Origin: an uncultured Candidatus Altimarinota bacterium | GTDB lineage: Bacteria > Patescibacteriota > Gracilibacteria > BD1-5 > JAGOOR01 | Direction of reading: 5' to 3' | Length of the DNA stretch: 12,757 nucleotides | Assembly (NCBI GenBank): GCA_937920005.1 | Contig: CALETF010000099.1 | Location: forward strand, 1-12,757 | Shown here: positions 1 to 6,395 of the stretch, piece by piece | Numbering within the stretch: position 1 is the stretch's first letter | How the letters are laid out: the number at the start of each line of letters is the position of its first letter | Made by a program: the position numbers and the translations under genes | The notes under the pieces: model-generated | Told to the model about the DNA's origin: nothing | What the model saw: only the letters and a program-made list of their open reading frames with translations | Databases searched by the model: none

Positions 1-545
1 TGCTCGTTAACGGTGGCTATTTTAATCGTATCGATGGAGCGCTCTATCATGCGGGAATTCTTTCTCTCAATGGTGTGAGGCAAACGCCTTTTGTTCCCGA
101 TAATCCACAGATTACCCATGCGCTCTGCGTGGATACTGCTGGCAAAATCACGTTTATAAAAAATACTGATTATACAGAATCACTGATAGATTCATGTCGT
201 ATTTTATTTCAATGAGGTCCTCTTTTTTATGTTCGTAATGGTTTTTCTGAAGAGGAGAATTTCATGACCTCGAGTTATATTGGTAAAGCCCACAAAAGAA
301 CTGTCTTGGTTCTCTTTGAGAAAAATGGGAAACAGGATGTATGGTTTTTGACCATTAATGAAAATGTCACTCTCAAAGAAGTGAGAAATATTGTTCTGAG
401 AGAAACTCGTTTTATGGATTCATATGACAGTCTTTCTCTTTTTAATCTCGATGGAGGAAGCTCTGTTGCTCATGTCAATCGTTTTCATCCAGAACTCAAC
501 ATTGGCAGAACAAAGATTCTGCCTATAGTTTTTGGTATTCAATAA
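1..545 (+). CDS. Phosphodiester glycosidase domain protein (NAGPA/DUF2233 family), 3' part
   Basis: The N-terminus lies outside the window; reading starts at base 3 (LVNGGYFNRIDG) and ends at TAA 543-545. One in-frame TGA (213-215) reads as Gly, giving ILFQ-G-GPLFYV, the expected position of the family's Q-x-GP motif. Other visible family marks are NGGYF near the beginning, the RT of HKRT followed by a beta-strand (VLVLFE), and the closing FNLDGGSSVAHV block, in which LDGGSS is the best conserved part. The family (PF09992) includes the human enzyme that uncovers mannose-6-phosphate by removing GlcNAc, plus many bacterial exported proteins thought to cleave phosphodiester-linked sugars in surface polymers. 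The actual substrate cannot be read from the sequence. No signal peptide can be assessed because the 5' end is missing. The transketolase gene follows after 9 bases, so the two may be co-transcribed. Confidence 0.85.
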
Positions 546-554
546 TTTTATTTT

Positions 555-1520
555 ATGCTTGTTTCAAATTGGTCTGATGAATCGTCTCTCACAAAAAAAT
601 CTATCCGTGCAGGGTGGTGAGAGGGAATTGTGCGATTGGCCCATGAGAATAAACATGTCGTTGTTCTTAATGCTGATCTTCCTGGCTCACTCAAGCTCGA
701 AGGGTTTATTCATGAGTTTCCTGAGCGTTATTTTCAAGTTGGTGTTGCTGAACAAAATATGGCTGGTATAGCAACTGGTATGGCACATGCTGGGAAAATT
801 CCATTTATCACGAGTTTTGCAGCGTTTAATCCTGGACTTAACTATTCACAGATTCGCCTCGCGGCTATGTCGCACCTCCCGCTCAAGGTGGTCGGAAGTC
901 ACTATGGGCTCAACGTCGGCCCTGATGGAGCGAGTGCACAGATGGCAGAGGATATCGCGATGATGCGTGCTGTACCTGGTATGAGAGTACTGTGCCCTGC
1001 GGATTATGGTCAGGCGATACAAATGGTTGCCGCGATGGCTGATCCGACAACGACAGACTATATCCGTGTCACTCGTGCTGATTTCCCAGTATTCTTGAGT
1101 GATGCACCGATAGAAATAGGGAAAGCACAGAAGCTGATGGAAGGTCAAGATATCACATTTATTGCGACAGGTTCTATGGTCTATGAGGCCCTCAAAGTCG
1201 CTGAGATACTTATCGCAACAGGGAAGAGCGTCGATTTTATCAATATTCACACAATTAAACCTCTTGATACTGACAGTATTTGTACTTCTGCCCAGAAAAC
1301 AGGACGAGTCGTCGTCTTCGAAGAACATAGCATTCATGGATGACTCGGCGATGCTGTTGCTTCTGCTCTCTCAGAGAGCTGCCCAACGAGACTTCTCAAA
1401 ATCGGTATTGATGATGTATTTGCTGAGTCTGGTACTCATCGTGAACTCTGGATGAAGTATGGTCTTGATAGAAAAGTCATGCTCCCAAAAATCGAATCTT
1501 GGCTCGTGTCACAGAACTAG
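555..1520 (+). CDS. Transketolase, C-terminal subunit
   Basis: This 321-residue frame opens at ATG 555 and ends at TAG 1518-1520, with two TGA codons read as Gly: 618-620 in RAGW-G-EGIV and 1341-1343 in SIHG-G-LGDAVASAL. Both fall exactly where transketolase-family proteins have glycine. The central pyrimidine-binding domain shows VGVAEQNMAG, whose Glu66 is the conserved residue that activates thiamine diphosphate. FITSFAAFNPG and the VGPDGASAQMAEDIAMMR stretch follow, and the C-terminal transketolase domain starts near residue 190. The protein matches the C-terminal half found in split transketolases of archaea and many bacteria. The N-terminal half, which binds the cofactor diphosphate, is not in this window. 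Likely role: two-carbon ketol transfer in the pentose phosphate pathway, in the cytoplasm, in complex with the missing partner. The DXS family shares the fold, but the length and motifs favour transketolase. No Shine-Dalgarno motif precedes the ATG. Confidence 0.92.
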
Positions 1521-1562
1521 TTTTCGTTCTTGCAATTTGTAGCAACTTCTTATTATAATTTT

Positions 1563-2066
1563 ATGCTTCGAACTATTGCCTACATCATTTTTTTGTGTAC
1601 CGGTATTTTTGCGTTCTTTTTAATAGTTCTCTTTTTCCGTTCTCAGAACGACTCGCAAAGAGGTATTGTTGGTGCTGGTTCTGATAAGACACCTATTGTG
1701 AGCACAAGTGTGAATGATAAGGTCCTTGTAAAAGTAGAAAAAGCATATAATTTTCGTAAATCATCTCAAAATGATGTTTTTGGAGCTTTTATTTTCAATT
1801 TCCCAGTAGATATTACCGTTGCAGATCGTGTCCGTATGTATGTCTTTGAAAATGATTATGCTCTTATCCGTCGTAATCTCCTCCTTTTGAGTGCTATGTA
1901 TAATTTTCAGGATACCACTGATTTTTTTGGCAAGACAATGTTCCTTAATGATAAAACATGAGATGGTCAAATAGTTCGATTTATTACAGAAATTGAGGGG
2001 CATGCTGTTGGTTTTGAAGTCCTTCGTGATGAATACAATGACCTCAAGAGTTTGCTTTTGCAATAA
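1563..2066 (+). CDS. Small membrane-anchored protein of unknown function
   Basis: I do not recognise this 167-residue protein. ATG 1563 was chosen because it is followed directly by a clear N-terminal hydrophobic segment (about residues 4-25, TIAYIIFLCTGIFAFFLIV). An in-frame TTG at 1530 would only add a short hydrophobic lead. One TGA (1959-1961) reads as Gly in NDKT-G-DGQIVRF, and the frame then continues to TAA 2064-2066. After the membrane anchor comes a polar linker (RSQNDSQRG) and a mixed alpha/beta region of about 130 residues with no cysteine, suggesting a soluble domain outside the membrane or a bitopic inner-membrane protein. The region VRMYVFENDYALIRRNLLLLS looks like a strand followed by an amphipathic helix. 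It lies 42 bases after the transketolase gene and 42 before greA. A TATAAT at 1554-1559 sits too close to the ATG to serve it as a normal -10 box. Confidence 0.75.
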
Positions 2067-2083
2067 TTTTTCTATACTTCCTC

Positions 2084-2089
2084 TATAAT
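2084..2089 (+). promoter_or_regulatory. Probable -10 box for greA
   Basis: A perfect TATAAT lies 19 bases before the greA ATG, predicting a transcript start near 2096 and a leader of about 13 bases. The -35 is weak: TTGCAA (2058-2063) is present, but at 20 bases rather than about 17. A second -10-like TATACT lies at 2073-2078. The local sequence is AT-rich, so this is suggestive only. Confidence 0.45.
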
Positions 2090-2108
2090 TTCTCTTCTTA
2101 ATTTCACT

Positions 2109-2591
2109 ATGGTAAAGAAACATCAATTGACTCATGAAGGTCTCGAAAAGCTCCATCTCGAACTCGATGATCTCCGTAACGTAAAGCGTCTTGAAATCGC
2201 TGAAAAACTCAAAATAGCTATCGCCTATGGTGATCTCTCAGAAAACTCTGAATATCAGTCAGCTCGTGATGAACAAGCTGCAGTAGAACTTCGTATATCT
2301 GAGATTGAGGAAATTCTTGAGAACTATGAAATCCTCGATTCTGATAAGAAAGCGAAGAAAAATAACGTTATTACTATTGGTAGTCGTTTCACTCTCAAAA
2401 TGGGTGATGATAAAAGTGCTCCAGTTCAAGAATATGTCCTCGTTGGAAGCACAGAAGCTGATATTCTCGAAAATCGTATCTCAAATGAATCACCTCTTGG
2501 TCAGGCTGTTATCGGAAAATCAGAAGGGGAAGTCGCTGAAGGTGTTGCTCGAGCTGGTAAATTTGCTTATAAAATCATGGACATCGCTTAA
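2109..2591 (+). CDS. greA: Transcription elongation factor GreA
   Basis: A 160-residue protein, the usual GreA length, with no TGA codon. GreA enters the secondary channel of RNA polymerase and stimulates cleavage of backtracked transcripts. The N-terminal antiparallel coiled coil covers about residues 1-77 and carries the tip motif YGDLSENSEY. Its acidic residues Asp42 and Glu45 match the Asp41/Glu44 pair of E. coli GreA that coordinates the catalytic magnesium. The C-terminal FKBP-like domain (about 85-160) has IGSRFTLKM, YVLVGSTEAD, ISNESPLGQAVIG and the ending GKFAYKIMDI typical of the family. ATG 2109 is the first in-frame start and gives the standard N-terminus (MVKKHQLTHEGLEKL). No Shine-Dalgarno motif is visible. 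The stop TAA is followed without any gap by the ATG of the DUF212 gene, so the two are probably translated from one message. Confidence 0.97.
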   Translation: MVKKHQLTHEGLEKLHLELDDLRNVKRLEIAEKLKIAIAYGDLSENSEYQSARDEQAAVELRISEIEEILENYEILDSDKKAKKNNVITIGSRFTLKMGDDKSAPVQEYVLVGSTEADILENRISNESPLGQAVIGKSEGEVAEGVARAGKFAYKIMDIA

Positions 2592-3002
2592 ATGAATTAC
2601 TTTTTTGCCCAACATCTTATCCTCATACCATTTGTTGCCTATATCGTAGCAACACTTTTAAAGGGTTTCTTTTTATGGCAAAAGAGTCGGTTTAATCTCC
2701 AGGCTATGCTCTCAACTGGGGGGATGCCAAGTGGTCACTCTGCTCTAGTAGCGAGTCTTGCAACCGGAATAGGCATCAAATATGGTCCACTGCATGATCT
2801 TTTTGTATTAGCGCTAGTATTTGCTGCCATTGTTATCTATGATGCCATGAATATCCGTTATCAGTCTGGTCTCCATGCTCATGCTCTTAATACTATAAAA
2901 GGTGAGAAAAAACTCAATGAATCTCTAGGCCACCTCCCATCTGAAACTCTCGTGGGAAGTATGATAGGTGTTTTTGTTGCTGCTGCTTTGATGCAGATCT
3001 AA
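2592..3002 (+). CDS. Divergent PAP2 family (DUF212) membrane protein
   Basis: A 136-residue membrane protein of the PF02681 family, which resembles acid phosphatase/vanadium haloperoxidase (PAP2) proteins. Family marks are GGMPSGHSA (residues 43-51), IYDAMNIRYQSGLHA (82-96) and ESLGHLPSE (110-118), the last corresponding to the usual ELxGHTPxE block. Predicted membrane segments are near residues 8-27, 50-62, 68-85 and 119-134. By analogy with PAP2 proteins it may act on a lipid phosphate or pyrophosphate, but activity for this divergent group is not well established. Its ATG is directly adjacent to the greA stop (TAA then ATG), implying translational coupling. Its TAA (3000-3002) is followed after 16 bases by a strong intrinsic terminator. 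It contains no TGA codon. The family assignment is firm; the function is not. Confidence 0.9.
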   Translation: MNYFFAQHLILIPFVAYIVATLLKGFFLWQKSRFNLQAMLSTGGMPSGHSALVASLATGIGIKYGPLHDLFVLALVFAAIVIYDAMNIRYQSGLHAHALNTIKGEKKLNESLGHLPSETLVGSMIGVFVAAALMQI

Positions 3003-3018
3003 GATTTCTGATATATTT

Positions 3019-3045
3019 AAAAACTCCCCTTTTAGGGGAGTTTTT
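3019..3045. terminator. Bidirectional intrinsic terminator
   Basis: An 11-bp perfect stem pairs AAAAACTCCCC (3019-3029) with GGGGAGTTTTT (3035-3045) around a TTTTA loop. A T-run continues to 3047 on the plus strand, and the flanking A-run supplies a U-tract on the minus strand. It separates the convergent DUF212 and adenylate kinase genes, and the stop codon of the latter (3046-3048) begins within the T-tail, so one hairpin likely ends both transcripts. Confidence 0.92.
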
Positions 3046-3681
3046 TTATTTTTGTAATATTTTTTCAATCTCGTTCCAGACTACCTCTCGCGGTTGTTCG
3101 CCATTAATAGTATGGAATTCGACTCCATCATTCTTCCAGCTGTCGAGAAGGGGGACGATATCTGTACGGTACCATGCGAAGCGTTTGTGAATCTTTTCTA
3201 CATCGGTATCGTCGACTCTGACAATTAGTTTATTGCCTGTTTCAGGATTTGTATCACCTTGGAAATCAGCTCCAAATATTTCTTTTGTGATAGGATCCAT
3301 CTTGCGACCTTGGAGGCGACGGAGGGCTTCTTCTTCTGTGAGAGTGAGGTGAATAACACAGTAGTCTGTTGTAATAGCATCGAAAAACTGTCTTTGTGCG
3401 ATATTTCTGACGGCACCATCAATCAGGATTCGATCGTTTGGATGATTTTCTACGAATTCTTTTATGAGGTCGAATATGACACTATCTGGAGTCATTTTCC
3501 CGTGTGGTACTGTATCTGCTACGGCTTGGTAGTGTTTGTGTGTTGGATTTTCGAGGACAGAACGGAGTATCGCGCCTGTTTCGAGGCTTATATATCCATA
3601 GTTTTTATTGATAAGAGCAGCCTGTGTGCCTTTCCCAGAGCCTTGGATACCCATGAGCATGATGTGTTTTTTGTTGGTCAT
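3046..3681 (-). CDS. adk: Adenylate kinase family protein
   Basis: A 211-residue nucleoside monophosphate kinase, likely catalysing ATP + AMP to 2 ADP in the cytoplasm. The P-loop GIQGSGKGTQ lies at residues 11-20. The NMP-binding part includes LETGAILR (33-40), and LIDGAVRN (86-93) corresponds to the usual DGFPRT motif, here altered. A LID region (about 121-160) begins with LQGRKMDP and ends with the conserved LIVRVDDT. The LID has no Cys-x-x-Cys zinc site. ATG at 3681 is chosen because it gives the normal short lead before the P-loop. No TGA codon is used. The DGxPR variation and the unusual LID mean another NMP kinase specificity (for example UMP/CMP) is not excluded. It is the only minus-strand gene in the window and is divergent from rplU. 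Confidence 0.88.
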   Translation of the reverse strand: MTNKKHIMLMGIQGSGKGTQAALINKNYGYISLETGAILRSVLENPTHKHYQAVADTVPHGKMTPDSVIFDLIKEFVENHPNDRILIDGAVRNIAQRQFFDAITTDYCVIHLTLTEEEALRRLQGRKMDPITKEIFGADFQGDTNPETGNKLIVRVDDTDVEKIHKRFAWYRTDIVPLLDSWKNDGVEFHTINGEQPREVVWNEIEKILQK

Positions 3682-3699
3682 AGTGTGAAAACAGGAGGG

Positions 3700-3727
3700 A
3701 GTATAGGAATTTGGTCTTTTTTAGCAA
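3700..3727 (-). promoter_or_regulatory. Promoter of the adenylate kinase gene
   Basis: Reading the minus strand, TTGCTA (3727-3722) and TATACT (3705-3700) are separated by 16 bases, a good vegetative-type -35/-10 pair. The predicted start near 3692 leaves a leader of only about 11 bases before the ATG at 3681, with no Shine-Dalgarno motif in it. Confidence 0.6.
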
Positions 3728-3778
3728 GGTTAAATATGATTTGGAAGATAAAAACTCGGTATTCTAGGAAATAAAAAC

Positions 3779-3805
3779 TTGCCAGATAAAAAAAATATAT
3801 ACAAT
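3779..3805 (+). promoter_or_regulatory. Probable promoter of rplU
   Basis: TTGCCA (3779-3784) and TACAAT (3800-3805) are spaced by 15 bases, slightly short of the ideal. The predicted start near 3812 leaves a leader of about 16 bases before the L21 ATG. The surrounding 3682-3827 interval is otherwise an AT-rich divergent intergenic region with no further feature that I can see. Confidence 0.5.
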
Positions 3806-3827
3806 ACAGCCATCTTAATCAAAAATT

Positions 3828-4136
3828 ATGATTGCAGTTATTGAAACAGGTTGAAAACAATATATCGTCAAAAAAGGCGACTTTATCACAGTAGATAGAC
3901 TTGATGAAGGAACAGAAAACCACACTTTCACTCCACTTCTTATAGCAGATGAAAAAGGCGGTACAAAAGTTGGTTCTCCAACTGTTGCCGGCGCTACTGT
4001 AGAATGTAAGGTAGTAGAACACACACGAGGCGACAAAGTCCGTGTCTTTAAAATGAAATCAAAAAAGCATTACCACAGAACGACAGGTTTCCGTGCTGCA
4101 CAAACAAAACTCGAGGTGACATCGATCAGCGCGTAG
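3828..4136 (+). CDS. rplU: 50S ribosomal protein L21
   Basis: A 102-residue protein matching L21 along its full length, a 23S rRNA-binding component of the large ribosomal subunit. The N-terminus MIAVIETG-G-KQYIVKKGD holds the universal GGKQY motif, with its second Gly encoded by TGA (3852-3854); this is the cleanest proof in the window that UGA is glycine. Further family marks are the VGSPTVAGATVECKVVEH stretch, GDKVRVFKMKSKKHY, and the C-terminal TTGFRAAQTKLEVTSI, where most relatives have GHRQ in place of GFRA. The stop is TAG 4134-4136. L21 is usually followed by L27 (rpmA), but here a cell-wall hydrolase gene starts 20 bases downstream. The start ATG has a plausible promoter and a short leader, with no Shine-Dalgarno motif. 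Confidence 0.96.
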
Positions 4137-4156
4137 TTTGTTTTTAATACCTTTGC

Positions 4157-5140
4157 TTGTTTCCAAAAATTCTTTCAAAGTATCTTCGCGACCGTCGTGC
4201 TCTTCGTCGAGCACGAATGAAAAGAATCAGGACGTCTAATTCGTTTCTTATTCTTTCTTTTGTCGTCCTTCTTCCTATATACCCTGTATTTGGCGCTGTT
4301 CTCTATGATGGTACTCGCCGAGGAGGGTTAGGGGGTACTATTGATGAAACATCAATCTTGGCCGAATATACTGATGTTACTGATGGTGAATTTATAGCTC
4401 CTGATTTACCAGCTGATAATAGTAGACGTACAACGATTGAAAACTATGTTGTTCAAAATGGTGACACTCTCGGTGAAATAGCTGAAACATTTCAAATTTC
4501 TCCAAATACGATTCGTTGGGCAAATAATCTTTCATCAAATACTCTTCGAGTTGGCCAGAAATTAATTATTCCTCCAGGTGATGGTATCATATATACTACA
4601 AAAAAAGGCGATACGCTCGATGCCATTGCTCTCAAATTCAAAACAACAAGTGAAAAAATACGTGTCGCAAATCTCCTCGGTGAAATACTCCCAACAGGAA
4701 CAACTATATTTCTTCCAGATGCACAGCAACCTGTCATTACTATTAGTGGTAACACAAGAACGGGTCAGTCTGGAGGGACTTTTACTCTCAAAGTTATTAA
4801 TGCGAATGGTGCTGGTTTTGTGCCAGGACACTGTACATATTTTGTTGCGAAATATTGGCCAGTGAAATGGAGATGACATGCTCGTTATTGGTTTAAGAAT
4901 GCAAGTGCTGCTGGGTTTAAAACCGGGCAAGTAGCTAAACCTGGAGCGATTGTTGTGTGGTACGGTCCAGGATATAATCTCGCTTATGGACATGTCGGTA
5001 TCGTGATGAGCGTTGATGCAAAAGCTGGTACTATGGTAGTAAAAGATATGAATTATGCGGGTCTCTGGAAGGTGACGACTCGAGTTGAGAAGATAAAAAA
5101 TAAGAATATTATAGGTTTTATCTACAACGAGAAAAAATAG
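4157..5140 (+). CDS. Secreted LysM-LysM-CHAP cell-wall hydrolase, copy 1
   Basis: A 327-residue exported protein with two peptidoglycan-binding LysM domains and a C-terminal CHAP (Cys/His amidase or peptidase) domain. An Arg-rich N-terminus and hydrophobic core (residues 29-46, ending LLPIYPVFG) form a signal peptide. LysM1 is at 97-139 (VVQNGDTLGEIAETF) and LysM2 at 146-188 (TTKKGDTLDAIALKF). CHAP covers about 218-327, with catalytic Cys226 in PGHCTYFVAKYW, His279 in YGHVGIV and the DMNY motif (297-300) giving the third polar residue. One TGA (4874-4876) reads as Gly in VKWR-G-HARYW. Start choice: the frame opens after TAA 4145, leaving TTG 4157 or ATG 4217. TTG is preferred because the paralogous next gene also has an Arg-rich lead before the hydrophobic core, but ATG 4217 would also give a good signal peptide. 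The likely reaction is cleavage of a peptide or amide bond in peptidoglycan. Confidence 0.88.
4195..4216 (+). other. Perfect inverted repeat abutting an alternative start codon
   Basis: TCGTGCTC (4195-4202) pairs perfectly with GAGCACGA (4209-4216) around the loop TTCGTC. The stem ends one base before the ATG at 4217-4219. No T-run follows, so it is not a terminator. If translation starts at TTG 4157 it lies inside the Arg-rich lead; if at ATG 4217 it is a leader hairpin that could hide the start. Confidence 0.55.
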
Positions 5141-5144
5141 ACCT

Positions 5145-6311
5145 ATGCGCAACAAGTTTTCTACTCGTCTACGTCGTCAAAAACAGTTTCGTCAGAAAAC
5201 TCTCAGCAATGTTGCACTCTTTTTTATAGCACTTGTTCCCATATATCCTGCATTTGGTTCCTATATGCAATGATATACTGGTGTTGTCGTACGTGGTGAA
5301 TATGATAGATCTACTATTCTTGCTTCATACGATTGGGAAACAGGAGAAAGTACTTCTGACTTTATCCAAGATCTTGTTGATACCCCTCCACAAACAACCC
5401 TACTTGCTCCTGAGCCAAATCCAGAGCCAAATATTTCTTCTGATGTTCCCAAAACGCCATCCCCAATTCCTCCAGTAGAACTACCAAAAGACCCAAAACG
5501 TTCCCTTTATGTTACTCACACTGTTTCTCGATGAGATACGCTCTGAACCATAGCTCAAAAATACAGTATTCCTCTTGCGACTCTTCGCACAATGAATAAT
5601 CTCAATACGGATATTCTTTCTATTAATCAAAAAATAGTTATTCCACGCATTAATGGTGTTCAATATGCTGTGCAAAAAGGAGATACTTTGAGTACTATTG
5701 CTGCCAAATATGGCATCAAAGATGTGAGTACTATTTTGATTGCAAATGATATGAATAAGGGCTCTACTTTGAGTATAGGTCGAAAATTACTCCTACCAAA
5801 CCCAACCAAAGACCCTACGAAGAAGCCTGTCATTGCTACTACTGCTAAACCTGCACCTACATCTTCTGCTCCTAAGCCTGCAGCGACGCCTGCTCCTAAG
5901 CCTGCAACTGCTAAAGCTTCAGTTGCAAAAAAAGATCCTCAAACCATCACCTATTGAGACTATACTCTTTCCCTTAAGGTAGGGAAATGATGTCGTAATT
6001 TTGTTTGGTGAAATTGTACTTGTTTCGTTGCAAAATATAAAAATGTGACATGGCGAGGAAATGCAAAAGATTGGGTTAAAAATGCGAAAAAACAAGGTGT
6101 TCCTACTGGTAATGATCCAAAACCAGGTGCTATTATTGTTTATCACGGCCCTGGTTTTCCGCCTGCATATGGGCATGTGGGGATAGTCATGGCTGTTAAT
6201 GATGACCATATGATTATCAAAGATATGAACTATCGAGCACTTAATGAAGTAACGACTCGAAGAGAGACTTTTAATAATCCAGCTATCATCGGATATATTT
6301 ACGTAGATTAG
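5145..6311 (+). CDS. Secreted LysM-LysM-CHAP cell-wall hydrolase, copy 2
   Basis: A 388-residue paralogue of the preceding gene, starting 4 bases after its stop. Six TGA codons read as Gly (5271, 5532, 5544, 5955, 5988, 6009), so under the standard code it falls into fragments. Order: Arg/Lys-rich lead and signal peptide ending LVPIYPAFG; a motif TILASY (57-62) shared with copy 1 (SILAEY); a Pro-rich linker; LysM1 at 125-167 (HTVSR-G-DTL-G-TIAQKY, both marked Gly from TGA); LysM2 at 174-217 (YAVQKGDTLSTIAAKY); an Ala/Pro/Lys/Thr linker with repeated PKPA units; and CHAP at about 285-388. Catalytic Cys291 lies in W-G-NCTCFVAKY, its preceding Gly from TGA, and His344 in YGHVGIV, followed by IIKDMNY. 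Differences from copy 1 are the extra linkers and a second Cys (293). The stop is TAG 6309-6311. Likely a peptidoglycan amidase or endopeptidase held on the wall by LysM; target wall unknown. Confidence 0.92.
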
Positions 6312-6337
6312 AGCTTTTTTGCAAGACCTAAGATGCC

Positions 6338-6343
6338 TATAAT
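6338..6343 (+). promoter_or_regulatory. Possible -10 box for the giant gene
   Basis: A perfect TATAAT lies in the 84-base gap between the second hydrolase and the giant gene, 52 bases before the GTG start. Only a T-run (6315-6320) stands at the -35 position, so the box is weakly supported. TAGAAT at 6369-6374 is an alternative that would give a leader of about 15 bases, closer to the other genes here. Confidence 0.35.
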
Positions 6344-6395
6344 GCTTTTATTCTGTCTCGAAAATCAGTAGAATGAAAAGAGATATTTTACCTTC

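Noticed and set aside
846..1337. 163-residue minus-strand frame opposite the transketolase gene
   Set aside because: It lies wholly antisense to a confidently identified gene and its translation has no recognisable motif; it is a composition shadow.
555..1520. Apparent frameshifted or truncated transketolase pseudogene, and similar fragments across 5145-12757
   Set aside because: The breaks are all TGA, never TAA or TAG, lie in one constant frame, and fall on conserved glycines. The genes are intact under code 25.
1554..1559. TATAAT as a promoter for the membrane protein at 1563
   Set aside because: It ends only three bases before the ATG, so a transcript would start inside the coding region. 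The sequence is simply AT-rich here.
1761..2156. 131-residue minus-strand frame across the unknown membrane protein and the start of greA
   Set aside because: It overlaps the start of greA and the 3' end of the plus-strand frame, with no own promoter or motif seen.
3682..3827. Possible small RNA or riboswitch in the adk-rplU divergent interval
   Set aside because: I found no convincing stem-loop or terminator in it; the two promoters account for what can be seen.
3828..4136. UGA as tryptophan (code 4) or selenocysteine
   Set aside because: The TGA in L21 sits on the second Gly of GGKQY and others sit on Gly motifs. Trp TGG codons are common. The density is far too high for selenocysteine, and I saw no SECIS-like hairpin after the TGAs.
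4562..5155. 197-residue minus-strand frame opposite the first LysM-CHAP gene
   Set aside because: It is antisense to LysM2 and CHAP, whose motifs are clear on the plus strand. Its protein is Ser/Ile/Cys-rich with no family resemblance.
5821..5930. Repeated CCTAAGCCTGCA-like units as a CRISPR array or DNA repeat
   Set aside because: They are in-frame codons for PKPA repeats in a protein linker, with no spacer structure.
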